Of a stretch of DNA of 36,798 nt, positions 6,582 to 15,155 are shown piece after piece. The notes below the pieces were generated by a model, which saw only the letters and a program-made list of their open reading frames with translations, was not told the origin of the DNA and made no database searches. The number at the start of each line of letters is the position of its first letter. The first letter of the stretch is position 1. The stretch comes from Liberiplasma sp046541015. Its GTDB lineage: Bacteria > Bacillota_I > Bacilli_A > Izemoplasmatales > Izemoplasmataceae. The translations under genes were made by a program, and so were the position numbers. The stretch spans positions 1 through 36,798 of the forward strand of contig JBKHEA010000015.1 of assembly GCA_046541015.1 (NCBI GenBank), read 5' to 3'.

Positions 6582-8190
6582 AATACATATCTGGCATTGG
6601 TTGTTCTTTTTCTTCTTTAGGTAATTCAACTACTGCAGCTTCTGTAGTGATAAACATCGCCGCAATACTTGAAGCATTTAAAACCGCACTGCGCGTAACT
6701 TTGGTTGGATCAATAATGCCTTTTTCAATCATGTTTACCCATTCACCATTTTTTGCATCAAATCCCATGTCTTTTGTTGCATCCATTTGAAGGGCTGTAA
6801 TCTCTTTCCCATCAAATCCTGCATTTTCTGCGATTTGATAGATTGGTTTTAATAAGGCTTCTAAAACAATGTTGATACCTTTTTGAACATCTTGATGGTC
6901 ATTTTTAAGTGAATCTTTTAACGCTTTATAAGCCTCTACTAAGCTAGCACCACCACCGATGACAATCCCTTCCATTACTGCAGCTTTAGTTGCGTTAAGT
7001 GCATCTTCAATGCGAAGTTTTTTCTCTTTTAGTTCAACTTCACTAACTGCACCAACTTTTAAGATAGCGATACCATCTGTTAATTTTCCAAGACGCTCAT
7101 TCAAACGTTTTTTATCATATTCACTAGTAGTGTGTTCGATTTGTTTACGAATTTCACTGACACGTTCATCGATAAGCGTTTTATTACCAGAACCTTCTAA
7201 TATGGTTGTGTTATCTTTTGTAACGATGATTTTTTTCGCAAAGCCTAAATCATCAAGTTTCATATCTTTTAATTCCATTTTCAAGTCTTTTGCATAGAAG
7301 TTAGCACCGGTTAAATAAGCAATGTCGGTTAACATTTCTTTTTGGTTATCTCCAAAGCCAGGTGCTTTAGTTGCCACAACATTGAAAGTACCTCTTAGTT
7401 TATTTACAATCAAGGTGCTTGTAACTTCGTTTTCTAAATCATCTGCGATTAAAAGAAGTGGTTTGTTCGCTTCAACGACTTGTTCTAAGACAGGTAAAAT
7501 GTCTTTTAAAGTAGATATTTTTTGATCAGTTACTAAAACATAAGCATTTTCCAAGGTTACTTCCATTTTTTCTCTATCACTTACCATGTATGGAGAAATA
7601 TAACCTTTATCATATTGTAATCCTTCAACTATTTCTAATTCAGTATCAAAACCTTTAGATTCATCAACACTAATGACCCCACTTTGACCTACTTTATCCA
7701 TCGCTTTAGCAATGATTTCACCAATTTCAGCGCTACCGCTTGAGACACGAGCAACACTTGCAATGTCTTGATTGGTTTTTAAAACGCGTGTATGATCTAA
7801 AATGTGTTTAGAAACTGCTTTGCTTGCTAAATCAATTCCTTCTTTAAGTAATACTGGGTTAGCACCGCGATCAACGGCGCGAATACCTTCATGAATCATC
7901 GCTTGAGCTAATAAAGTAGCAGTCGTTGTCCCATCACCTGCAGCATCGTTTGTTTTTGAGGCAACTTCTTGGACAAGTTTTGCCCCCATATTTTCATATT
8001 TATCGTTTAATTCAATTTCTTTAGCGATGGTAACACCATCATTAGTAATTAGTGGTGCGCCATAGCTTTTTTCTAAAATAACATTACGTCCTTTTGGTCC
8101 AAGGGTTATCTTTACTGTGTTTGCAAGTTGATCTACACCACTTAGCATTTTGTTTCTTGCATCTTTAGAGAATAAAATTGCTTTACTCAT
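6580..8190 (-). CDS. groL: Chaperonin GroEL (Hsp60)
   Basis: ATP-dependent protein-folding chaperonin forming the tetradecameric cage with GroES. The N-terminal LGPKGRNVILEK, GDGTTTATLLAQ and later GGGASLVEAY motifs of the equatorial ATP site are intact, and the 536-residue length is close to the usual 540. The C terminus ends in EEKEQPMPDMY without the GGM-repeat tail common in GroEL. Start ATG 8190 follows GGAGGGTGAATAAT, one base after the groES stop. It is the second gene of the groESL operon and is therefore heat-shock controlled from upstream. Confidence 0.98.
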   Translation of the reverse strand: MSKAILFSKDARNKMLSGVDQLANTVKITLGPKGRNVILEKSYGAPLITNDGVTIAKEIELNDKYENMGAKLVQEVASKTNDAAGDGTTTATLLAQAMIHEGIRAVDRGANPVLLKEGIDLASKAVSKHILDHTRVLKTNQDIASVARVSSGSAEIGEIIAKAMDKVGQSGVISVDESKGFDTELEIVEGLQYDKGYISPYMVSDREKMEVTLENAYVLVTDQKISTLKDILPVLEQVVEANKPLLLIADDLENEVTSTLIVNKLRGTFNVVATKAPGFGDNQKEMLTDIAYLTGANFYAKDLKMELKDMKLDDLGFAKKIIVTKDNTTILEGSGNKTLIDERVSEIRKQIEHTTSEYDKKRLNERLGKLTDGIAILKVGAVSEVELKEKKLRIEDALNATKAAVMEGIVIGGGASLVEAYKALKDSLKNDHQDVQKGINIVLEALLKPIYQIAENAGFDGKEITALQMDATKDMGFDAKNGEWVNMIEKGIIDPTKVTRSAVLNASSIAAMFITTEAAVVELPKEEKEQPMPDMY

Positions 8191-8191
8191 A

Positions 8192-8479
8192 TTATTCACC
8201 CTCCACAATCGCTAAAATATCAGATTCTTTGATGATTAAGTATTCTTTATCATCATGTTTAAATTCTGTTGTTGCATAGCGTTTATAAACTACTTGGTCA
8301 CCTATTTTTACGGTCATAGGGAGGCGTTTACCATCTTCAAGTTTTCCTTCACCAACTGCAACAACACTAGCAATACTAGGCTTTTCTTGATCATTTGAGC
8401 TCAGTATAATGCCACTTTGAGTTTTTGTTTCTTGTGTTTTGACTTCTAATACGACATGGTCGTGTAATGGTTTTAACAT
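8192..8479 (-). CDS. groS: Co-chaperonin GroES (Hsp10)
   Basis: Heptameric lid of the GroEL cage. The 95-residue sequence begins MLKPLHDHVVLE and carries the mobile-loop region TQSGIILSSNDQEKP (about residues 20-34), then VVAVGEGKLEDGKR and GDQVVYKRYATTEF, all typical of GroES. Start ATG 8479 follows AAGGAGGAAATTT. First gene of the groESL operon, downstream of a strong promoter and a CIRCE-like element. Confidence 0.97.
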   Translation of the reverse strand: MLKPLHDHVVLEVKTQETKTQSGIILSSNDQEKPSIASVVAVGEGKLEDGKRLPMTVKIGDQVVYKRYATTEFKHDDKEYLIIKESDILAIVEGE

Positions 8480-8501
8480 AAATTTCCTCCTTTATTTTCT
8501 T

Positions 8502-8528
8502 TTAGCACTCATCTATGTGCTTTGCTAA
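8502..8528 (-). promoter_or_regulatory. Degenerate CIRCE element (HrcA operator)
   Basis: On the plus strand TTAGCACTC (8502-8510) is a perfect left half of the CIRCE consensus TTAGCACTC-N9-GAGTGCTAA. The right half at 8520-8528 reads CTTTGCTAA, six of nine matching. The exact 9-base spacing and the place between promoter and groES make HrcA control likely despite the weak half. Confidence 0.8.
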
Positions 8529-8532
8529 TAAT

Positions 8533-8561
8533 AAGATACAAAAAAATTTTTTTCTTGTCAA
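8533..8561 (-). promoter_or_regulatory. groESL promoter
   Basis: Reading the minus strand, TTGACA (8556-8561) is separated by exactly 17 bases from TATCTT (8533-8538). The spacer is almost entirely A and T runs. The CIRCE-like element follows at the expected transcript start. Confidence 0.8.
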
Positions 8562-8570
8562 GAGGGTTAA

Positions 8571-8601
8571 TTAAAAAAATAAAGTGGAGGTCCACTTTAT
8601 T
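8571..8601 (-). terminator. Intrinsic terminator of the alpha/beta hydrolase gene
   Basis: On the minus strand AATAAAGTGGA and TCCACTTTATT form an 11-base inverted repeat with a two-base centre, followed by a T-run. The stop codon of the hydrolase lies inside the first arm. Confidence 0.8.
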
Positions 8602-9511
8602 CTTGATTTAATATTTCAATGACATCATTAACGGCTTCTATAAAAGGTAAATGGCCTGTCTCATCAATTAGATACAAAGTTGAATTACTTAAGTTTTCCT
8701 GTAAATATTCCCCGTTTGAGCGTGGTGTCCAAGTATCTTCTTTACCATAAATAATCGTTACAGGTATTGTAATAGATGGAAGTAGCTCAGCTAAATCGGT
8801 TTCTTTACTTGATTGATTAAATGCTTTAATAGTTTTTGCGGGGATTTCTTTATTGATGTAAAACATAGGATCATAGTAACTTGATGATTTATAAGCATCT
8901 TGATGATAAACACTATTAAAAGCAAAACGCTGCAATGCATAATTTTTAAAAACATATTCATAAAAGAATACGGGTAAGTTAACATTGTTATTAGTTTCAA
9001 CCAAAGGACTAACACTCGCAAATAAAATCAATTCACTTAAGGTATCTTGATATAATGCAGCATATCGCATAACGACTTCGCCACCCATTGAGTGCCCAGC
9101 AAGTGTGAAGTCAGATAAGTTTAATGCCGTAATTACATCATAAACCGCATGCGCTTGATTGGTTTTTGTGAAATCAATGTCTGAATCTTTAACACTTTTT
9201 CCAAATCCTAGTAAGTCTATTGCAATAATGTAATAATCGTCTTTTAATTCATCCATTAAATAGCGATAATCATAGCTACTCCCCATAAACCCATGAACAA
9301 GAACAAGCGCTTCATTCGTTTCTTCCCCTTTTACCCGATAAGCAACTTCTCCAAATCGCGAATCAACGGTTTGATAACTTTCAATATCGGTGTCACTTAA
9401 AGTGCGGGTTACTTGGATATTTTTAATAACATGTATACTTTGTAAAATGATCGCAATTAAAAGTAATAAACTAAGAATAAATAAACTCAATCTTTTTATC
9501 CATTTTTTCAT
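8597..9511 (-). CDS. Membrane-anchored alpha/beta hydrolase
   Basis: A 304-residue serine hydrolase with an uncleaved N-terminal membrane anchor (about residues 7-28, preceded by KKWIKR). The catalytic domain is therefore probably outside the cell. The fold is shown by the oxyanion loop VHGFMGSSYDY, the nucleophile elbow GHSMGGEV, the acidic residue near YGKEDTW and the final His in ETGHLPF. ATG 9511 preceded by GGGTGAT is chosen; a TTG at 9523 in the same frame would overlap that ribosome site. Whether the substrate is an ester, lipid or other cannot be told from sequence. Confidence 0.85.
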   Translation of the reverse strand: MKKWIKRLSLFILSLLLLIAIILQSIHVIKNIQVTRTLSDTDIESYQTVDSRFGEVAYRVKGEETNEALVLVHGFMGSSYDYRYLMDELKDDYYIIAIDLLGFGKSVKDSDIDFTKTNQAHAVYDVITALNLSDFTLAGHSMGGEVVMRYAALYQDTLSELILFASVSPLVETNNNVNLPVFFYEYVFKNYALQRFAFNSVYHQDAYKSSSYYDPMFYINKEIPAKTIKAFNQSSKETDLAELLPSITIPVTIIYGKEDTWTPRSNGEYLQENLSNSTLYLIDETGHLPFIEAVNDVIEILNQE

Positions 9512-9566
9512 AAAATCACCCAAATCAATTATACAATATGCACAAAAAAAAGCCTATTTTAATACA

Positions 9567-9609
9567 TTTCCATATTTTTTCCACATTTTTATTAAAAATC
9601 ATATATAAT
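9567..9609 (+). promoter_or_regulatory. Putative promoter of the LacI-family gene
   Basis: TATAAT at 9604-9609 is a good -10. No strong -35 is seen. TTTCCA occurs at 9567-9572 and 9578-9583, the same sequence as the half-site of the palindromes at the two sugar promoters. This may allow weak autoregulation, but in an A/T-rich stretch it could be chance. Confidence 0.4.
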
Positions 9610-9637
9610 AGTAATGGCAGAAGAAAGGACGATGATC

Positions 9638-10618
9638 ATGGCCAACATAAAAGAGGTAGCTAAAAAAGCAGGCGTAGGGATTGCAACCGTCTCGCGCGTC
9701 ATTAATAATTCAGGTTATGTAAAGAAAGAAACTCGAGAAAAAATAGAAAAAGTTATAAAAGAAGTTGGGTACATCCCCAATGAAATTGCAAGAAGCATGA
9801 CCAAGCAACAAACAAAAATTGTTGCCTTTGTCCTTCCACACTCTAATCATATATTTTTCTCAGAACTGCTTTATTTTGTAGAAAAGAAACTTTATGAACA
9901 CGGTTATAAACTAATGGTTTGTAATAGCGGATCGAATCGTGAAAAAGAACTTGATTATGTTGGTATGTTAAAAAACAATAGAGTAGATGGTTTAATCTTT
10001 TTAACAAGTAATGATATTGAACATTACTTAAATCCTAAGTGGCCAATTGTCTCATTTGACCGCCATTTTGATCATATTCCTTTTGTAGCTAGTGATAACT
10101 ATAATGGTGGTAGAATGGCTGCAGAAATTTTGCTCTCAAAAAATCCTAAAAGTCTCTTATTTATTGGTGATGATGCTCAAGGAGAATTATCTCACATAAC
10201 TACTGAAGTATCAAAAAGACGAATTGGATTCATTGATTACTTAAATGAACACAATTTTAAAAACTATCGAATCATCGAGTATCCACAAGGTGATTTATTC
10301 ATTCCAGTCGATTATATTAATACGCTAGTAGAAGAAAACCAAGATGTTGATGGTATATTTGCTATTTCAGATATGCTTGCTCATGTTGTGATTCAAAAAC
10401 TCCACGATTTAGGTAAAGATGTACCAAAAGACGTCAAAGTCATTGGTTATGATGGCGTTAAAAGTTATTTGAACTTAGGACCAAACATCACCTCAATTGG
10501 GCAACCCGTAGAATCACTTGCAAGTGCATTGGTTGAAAACGTTATTGCACAAATTTACAATCAAGACGTTCAAACAAAGATTTTACCAATCAGTTATGTC
10601 CCAGGTGATACTATCTAA
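9638..10618 (+). CDS. LacI-family sugar-responsive transcriptional regulator
   Basis: A 326-residue repressor. The N-terminal helix-turn-helix and hinge are canonical: MANIKEVAKKAGVGIATVS, RVINNSGYV, then NEIARSMTKQQT. Residues about 60-326 form the periplasmic-binding-protein-like effector domain with the family ending in TSIGQPVESLASALV and PISYVPGDTI. ATG 9638 is eight bases after AGGA; in-frame ATGs at 9614 and 9632 are badly spaced. It lies directly upstream of the sugar operon and ends in its own terminator. It is the natural candidate to bind the palindromes at 10670-10740 and 18094-18150. The inducer is unknown. Confidence 0.92.
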   Translation: MANIKEVAKKAGVGIATVSRVINNSGYVKKETREKIEKVIKEVGYIPNEIARSMTKQQTKIVAFVLPHSNHIFFSELLYFVEKKLYEHGYKLMVCNSGSNREKELDYVGMLKNNRVDGLIFLTSNDIEHYLNPKWPIVSFDRHFDHIPFVASDNYNGGRMAAEILLSKNPKSLLFIGDDAQGELSHITTEVSKRRIGFIDYLNEHNFKNYRIIEYPQGDLFIPVDYINTLVEENQDVDGIFAISDMLAHVVIQKLHDLGKDVPKDVKVIGYDGVKSYLNLGPNITSIGQPVESLASALVENVIAQIYNQDVQTKILPISYVPGDTI

Positions 10619-10625
10619 AAAAATG

Positions 10626-10658
10626 AAATGCTTAAACCTTATGGTTTAGGCATTTTTT
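10626..10658 (+). terminator. Terminator of the LacI-family gene
   Basis: AAATGCTTAAACC pairs with GGTTTAGGCATTT, with one G-U pair and a TTAT loop. It is followed by TTT. Confidence 0.88.
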
Positions 10659-10669
10659 ATAAACCCCAA

Positions 10670-10742
10670 TGAAAACGTTTTACTTTTTTGTTGACACAAA
10701 TAAATTATCTTGATAAAATGAAAATGTGAAAACCTTTCCACT
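10670..10742 (+). promoter_or_regulatory. Sugar operon promoter with two operator-like palindromes
   Basis: TTGACA (10691-10696), a 17-base spacer and TAAAAT (10714-10719) with an extended TGA form a strong promoter. TGAAAACGTTTTAC (10670-10683) lies just upstream. GTGAAAACCTTTCCAC (10727-10742) lies at the transcript start and is close to the perfect palindrome GTGGAAACGTTTCCAC. Both resemble LacI-family operators; CcpA-type cre sites have a similar consensus, so either regulator could bind. Confidence 0.7.
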
Positions 10743-10756
10743 TTTAGGAGGCCATT

Positions 10757-11695
10757 ATGTTACAAGATATCATAAAACGTAATCACCATAAATCAATTGA
10801 CTTGTTGCTAATTGGCGAAATGCTTGTCGATGTTTTCACAGGCAATAATCCAATTATATTATTTGGAGGCAGTCCCGCAAATATTTCCATGAATTTTAAG
10901 CAGCTAGGATTTAATCCCAAACTATGCGCAAGTATTGGAAAAGATGATGAGGGACGCTTTTTAATATCTAAACTTAATGAACGTTTACTTGATACTTCAC
11001 TCATTAATCAAGATAATCTTAAAACCACAAAAGTTAAAGTTAATCAATCCGTTGATACACCGATACCTACTTTTGAACGTTATAGTGATCATTTAATTTA
11101 TTATACCGATTTATTAGATTCGGCACTAAAAGATACAAGAATTCTTCATTTCTCGTATTGGCCATTAACAAAAGAACCTTCAAAAAGTACACTATTAAAA
11201 GCGATTAGCGTTGCTAAAGAACATGATACCTTAATCGCTTTTGATCCTAATATCCATGAAGCAATTCAAACAAATGAAAGCATTGCTCACCATGAGTTAT
11301 TAGAACTCATTCAATACGTCGATATCATAAAACCTTCACTGGATGATTGTATGCGACTATTTAATAAAAAACTAGACAAGGATGCCTATATGGACCTTTT
11401 TGAACAGTTAGGCATAGGACTCATTTTAATGACCTTAGGTAAAGAAGGCGTCTATGTAAGCTATAACGGTGTTCGCATTCATTACCCAACCTATGCAAAA
11501 GAAGTGATTGATGCAACCGGTGCGGGTGATGCGTTTTGGAGTGGATTTTATGCAGGGTTAAACCGTGAGCATACTTTAGCAAACAGTATTGCCATTGCTC
11601 AAATGACGAGTGCTTATGCGTTAAAACAAGTTGGTGCAATTACTGAATTGCCACCAATTGAAGTCTTAGAAAATAATCTGAAAGGTGGAGATTGA
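10757..11695 (+). CDS. PfkB-family sugar kinase, probable fructokinase
   Basis: A 312-residue ribokinase-fold enzyme that phosphorylates a sugar with ATP. The N-terminal glycine-rich signature GGSPANISMNFKQLG (about residues 36-50) and the C-terminal catalytic motif ATGAGDAFWSGF (about 254-265, Asp as base) are both intact. Fructose is the most likely substrate because the next gene is a sucrose-phosphate-synthase homologue, but other hexoses are possible in this family. ATG 10757 follows AGGAGGCCATT. It is the first gene of the operon and its stop is one base before the next start, implying tight coupling. Confidence 0.88.
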   Translation: MLQDIIKRNHHKSIDLLLIGEMLVDVFTGNNPIILFGGSPANISMNFKQLGFNPKLCASIGKDDEGRFLISKLNERLLDTSLINQDNLKTTKVKVNQSVDTPIPTFERYSDHLIYYTDLLDSALKDTRILHFSYWPLTKEPSKSTLLKAISVAKEHDTLIAFDPNIHEAIQTNESIAHHELLELIQYVDIIKPSLDDCMRLFNKKLDKDAYMDLFEQLGIGLILMTLGKEGVYVSYNGVRIHYPTYAKEVIDATGAGDAFWSGFYAGLNREHTLANSIAIAQMTSAYALKQVGAITELPPIEVLENNLKGGD

Positions 11696-11696
11696 A

Positions 11697-13199
11697 TTGA
11701 AAATATTGTTTTTAAACCCTCAAGGTAACTTTGACCGAAACGATTCATTTTGGACAGAACATCCAGATTTTGGTGGCCAACTCGTTTATGTAAAAGAAAT
11801 TGCAATAAGTTTAGCCAATCAAGGTCATCAAGTAGACATAGTAACCAGAAAGTTTGATGATGAACGCTTTAATCTATTTAGCGAGACGTTTGATGCGTAT
11901 GAAAAGGTTAATAATTTACGTATTGTTCGCATCCCTTGCGGTCCAAATCAGTTTTTAAGAAAGGAAGCTTTATGGGAATATTTGCACGAATGGGTATTAA
12001 ACATCATCCATTTTTATAAAACGACCAATGAACCATTCGATTTCATTACAACCCATTATGGTGATGGCGGCATTGCTGGGGCAATGCTCAGTGAACTAAC
12101 CAACATTCCATTTTCATTTACTGGCCATTCACTTGGTGCTCAAAAGATGGATAAACTGAATCTTGATGCACTAAATGCCGAAAGTTTAAATGAAACCTAT
12201 CAATTTTCTAAACGATTACTTGCTGAACGTACCGCCATGAAAAATGCTAGTATCATTTTTGTTTCAACAACGCAAGAACGTGACGAGCAATATCTTCACC
12301 ATGCCTATAAAGGCGCAGGTGATATCAACAACCCAGAGAAATTTGTTGTAGCCCCACCTGGAGCCAACACAGTGATGTTTTCTAATACAATAAAAAACGA
12401 TATTGAAGAAGATGTCTATGATTTATTAGATAGCATGCTTAAAAGAGATATTGATGAAGATCGTTTAAACTTACCCTATATTGTAGCTGCAAGTCGCTTA
12501 GATCCTAAGAAAAATCATATTGGATTGCTTACATCTTATGCTGAAAGCACTGCCTTGCAATCGATTGCAAATATGGCAATTAGCTTACGAGGGGTAGAGA
12601 ATGCTTTTAAAGATATCTCAAATTTAACCCAAGATGAACAAAGCATTATGGCAGAGCTATTTAAAATAATCGATCAGTATAATCTAAAAGGGAAAGTATC
12701 ATTTATTAATATTACCAGTCAAAAAGCCTTAGCCGCTAGTTATAGATATTTTGCCCAAAAACATAGTATTTTTTCTTTAACTGCACTATATGAACCCTTT
12801 GGACTTGCGCCAATTGAGGCAATGTCTACTGGTTTACCAGCCGCAGTTACAAAATATGGTGGTCCAAGCGAAGTGTTAAAAGAAGGCGAAGAAACCTTTG
12901 GGGTTTTACTTGATGTTAAAAGCATTGAAAAAACTTCTCAAGGCTTGCTTCAAGCGTTTAAGCATTATGATTATTACAAACGCCAAGGGTTAAAAAGAGT
13001 TGAAACAAAGTATACCTGGGATGCAACTGCTAAAACCTATGTACAAGCGATAGAAAATGTTTTGAGTCAAAATCATTCAATCAAACTAAAAATCCCACCA
13101 TACTTTAAAAAACCATTTGATAGTGAACCACTTGGGTTAGACCCAATTCATTTATACTATTTAAAGAAAAAAAGAGGTGATTTAAGTGATTCCGAATAA
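11697..13199 (+). CDS. GT4 glycosyltransferase closely resembling sucrose-phosphate synthase
   Basis: A 500-residue retaining GT-B enzyme. It resembles the bacterial sucrose-phosphate synthase of Halothermothrix orenii over its whole length: LNPQGNFDRNDSFWTEHPDF, GGQLVYVKE, TTHYGDGGIAG, then FTGHSLGAQKMDKLN. The nucleotide-sugar site is complete (SRLDPKKN and the EX7E motif in YEPFGLAPIEA). The GGQ loop and the Lys of FLRKEALW, which contact fructose-6-phosphate in that enzyme as I recall it, are kept. The expected reaction is UDP/ADP-glucose plus fructose-6-phosphate to sucrose-6-phosphate, or the reverse. TTG 11697 is the likely start, six bases after AAAGGTGGAG; the in-frame GTG at 11685 lies inside that site. 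Confidence 0.85.
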   Translation: MKILFLNPQGNFDRNDSFWTEHPDFGGQLVYVKEIAISLANQGHQVDIVTRKFDDERFNLFSETFDAYEKVNNLRIVRIPCGPNQFLRKEALWEYLHEWVLNIIHFYKTTNEPFDFITTHYGDGGIAGAMLSELTNIPFSFTGHSLGAQKMDKLNLDALNAESLNETYQFSKRLLAERTAMKNASIIFVSTTQERDEQYLHHAYKGAGDINNPEKFVVAPPGANTVMFSNTIKNDIEEDVYDLLDSMLKRDIDEDRLNLPYIVAASRLDPKKNHIGLLTSYAESTALQSIANMAISLRGVENAFKDISNLTQDEQSIMAELFKIIDQYNLKGKVSFINITSQKALAASYRYFAQKHSIFSLTALYEPFGLAPIEAMSTGLPAAVTKYGGPSEVLKEGEETFGVLLDVKSIEKTSQGLLQAFKHYDYYKRQGLKRVETKYTWDATAKTYVQAIENVLSQNHSIKLKIPPYFKKPFDSEPLGLDPIHLYYLKKKRGDLSDSE

Positions 13200-14232
13200 A
13201 AAAACAAAACTAGATTTAAAAGATTCAAAGAAACCAAAGTCTGAATCACCAACAAAAGAGAAGAAGCGATTAGGTAAAAAAGCTAGTGACTTATTAGTCT
13301 TTTGGCTCTTTTTACTCCCTGTGCTTATCCCGTTTATCTTAATGGTTATTTTACCGTTTATCTTAGGTATATATTACTCTTTTACAGATTGGACTGGACT
13401 TAATACAGGAAGTGAAATATGGATTGGTCTAGGGAACTATCGTGGATTATGGAGTGATTATCAATTTATATTCTCATTTGTTAGAACATTTCAGTATTCA
13501 TTTATTAGCATCATTTTAATAAACGTTGTTGCGTTTAGTTTAGCTTTACTAGTTACACAAAAGTTAAAAGGTAAAAACGTTTATCGTGCAGGCTTTTTCA
13601 TGCCAAACTTAATTGGTGGTTTAGTATTAGGATTTATTTGGCAATTTATTTATAACCGCGTGCTCATGGCGGTTGGTGAAATGCGTGTGGTTGAATGGAT
13701 AAGTGGTCTTATAAATCGAGGAATTTTTACTAGTTCACCACTTGTAGATGGTGAATCAGCTTTAATTGCCCTTGTCATTGTTGTTACTTGGCAATATGCT
13801 GGTTATATCATGATGATTTATATTGCAGCCTTGCAAAATATTCCATTAGATTTAGTTGAGGCTAGTAAAATTGATGGAGCGAATGCGCTTCAGCGCTTAA
13901 GAACCATCACCTTACCTTTAGTAGCACAAGCATTTACAGTTGCAATGTTTTTAACTTTAGTCACAAGTTTTAAACAGTTTGATACAGTTATGAGTTTAAC
14001 ACGAGGCGACCCAGCGATGGATTTACCTGCTTATCTGCAAAATATTTTAAATATCGCAAACCCTCAAACGGTACGATCAACGAATTTAATTGCAGTCAAT
14101 ATTTATCGTGAAGCCTTTACAAATTATAATATGGCGGTTGGACAAGCTAAAGCCATTGTATTTTTCTTAGTCTTATTGGTCATTGCTATTGGACAAGTCT
14201 ACTTTAATAAGCGAAAAGAGGTGGAATTATAA
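13186..14232 (+). CDS. ABC sugar transporter permease, MalF/UgpA type
   Basis: A 348-residue inner-membrane subunit of a CUT1-family sugar importer. A Lys-rich cytoplasmic N terminus of about 40 residues precedes six predicted membrane segments. The EAA loop that docks the ATPase is EASKIDGANALQRLRTITLP (about residues 225-244). GTG 13186 follows AGAGGTGATTTAA, and the gene overlaps the end of the glycosyltransferase gene by 14 bases, so they are translationally linked. The size, lacking the large extra loop of E. coli MalF, is normal for Firmicutes. Confidence 0.93.
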   Translation: MIPNKKTKLDLKDSKKPKSESPTKEKKRLGKKASDLLVFWLFLLPVLIPFILMVILPFILGIYYSFTDWTGLNTGSEIWIGLGNYRGLWSDYQFIFSFVRTFQYSFISIILINVVAFSLALLVTQKLKGKNVYRAGFFMPNLIGGLVLGFIWQFIYNRVLMAVGEMRVVEWISGLINRGIFTSSPLVDGESALIALVIVVTWQYAGYIMMIYIAALQNIPLDLVEASKIDGANALQRLRTITLPLVAQAFTVAMFLTLVTSFKQFDTVMSLTRGDPAMDLPAYLQNILNIANPQTVRSTNLIAVNIYREAFTNYNMAVGQAKAIVFFLVLLVIAIGQVYFNKRKEVEL

Positions 14233-15155
14233 TGGTTAATCAAAAACCAGTACCTGGTGTTGATATAGAAAAACTAGATAAAAAAGAAAAAAATTATAAT
14301 CAATCGGTTCGTATGGGAATTATTGTTTTAGAAATTATTGCCGTTTTATTACTCATAAGCTTTTTCGCCCCGTTTATCTTAGTCTTAATCAATAGTGCAA
14401 AGCCTAACACAGAAATTACAACTAATCCAATAGGTATACCTGATAATTTCTTAACCTTATTTTCTAATATGTGGAGTATTTTATCGAATGATTCGATTCG
14501 TTATCTTCAATCATTCTTTAATTCAGTCATTATTACAACCATAAGTCTTATGTTAATTGGTATTAGTAGTGCTATGGCTGCATGGGTTTTAGTAAGAAGA
14601 AAAACTAAATTATCCTTTATTATCTTTTTATTTATTATTTCTGGTTTAGTTATTCCTTTTCAAGTAGTTATGTTACCACTCGTTCGTTTACTTGATGTCT
14701 TTTATAACTTAGTGGGTATACGTTTTAAGGATACTCATCACGGCGTTATTATAGCTTATATGGGCTTTGGTGCACCACTTAGTGTATTTTTGTTTCATGG
14801 ATTTATCAAATCGATTCCTCTTGATATCGAAGAAGCAGCGATTATTGATGGCTGCAGTAAGTCTCAAGTATTCTTCAAAGTTGTTTTACCTATCTTAAAA
14901 CCGATCTTTGTTACCTTATTAGTCCTTAATGGGATGTGGATATGGAATGACTACTTACTCCCATTATTAGTTATTGGCGTTGGTGGGAGCACTCAAACCT
15001 TACCACTGGCTGTTGCAGGGCTCGCAGGTGCTTATGTAAGACAATGGGATTTAATTTTAACAGCTGTATTAATGGCTGCACTTCCTGTTGTAATCTTATT
15101 CTTATTTGCCCAAAAATATATAATTCAAGGTATGACATCAGGAGCTATTAAATAA
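14232..15155 (+). CDS. ABC sugar transporter permease, MalG/UgpE type
   Basis: A 307-residue second permease of the same importer. It has a cytoplasmic N terminus of about 30 residues, then six membrane segments. The EAA loop is EEAAIIDGCSKSQVFFKVVL with the conserved Gly (about residues 207-226). The start ATG shares its A with the TAA stop of the upstream permease (TAATG), the usual stop-start coupling. No ATP-binding subunit is encoded in the locus, so a shared MsmK/UgpC-type ATPase elsewhere must power it. Confidence 0.93.
   Translation: MVNQKPVPGVDIEKLDKKEKNYNQSVRMGIIVLEIIAVLLLISFFAPFILVLINSAKPNTEITTNPIGIPDNFLTLFSNMWSILSNDSIRYLQSFFNSVIITTISLMLIGISSAMAAWVLVRRKTKLSFIIFLFIISGLVIPFQVVMLPLVRLLDVFYNLVGIRFKDTHHGVIIAYMGFGAPLSVFLFHGFIKSIPLDIEEAAIIDGCSKSQVFFKVVLPILKPIFVTLLVLNGMWIWNDYLLPLLVIGVGGSTQTLPLAVAGLAGAYVRQWDLILTAVLMAALPVVILFLFAQKYIIQGMTSGAIK

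Noticed and set aside
9514..9637. A start for the LacI protein at the ATG at 9614
   Set aside because: It has no ribosome site, and it adds residues ahead of the canonical ANIKEVAKKAG helix-turn-helix start, whereas 9638 has AGGA at normal spacing.
11696..11700. TGA read as Trp (Mycoplasma code)
   Set aside because: TGA ends the kinase gene at 11695 and the small membrane protein at 21723, and all recognisable Trp residues are TGG.
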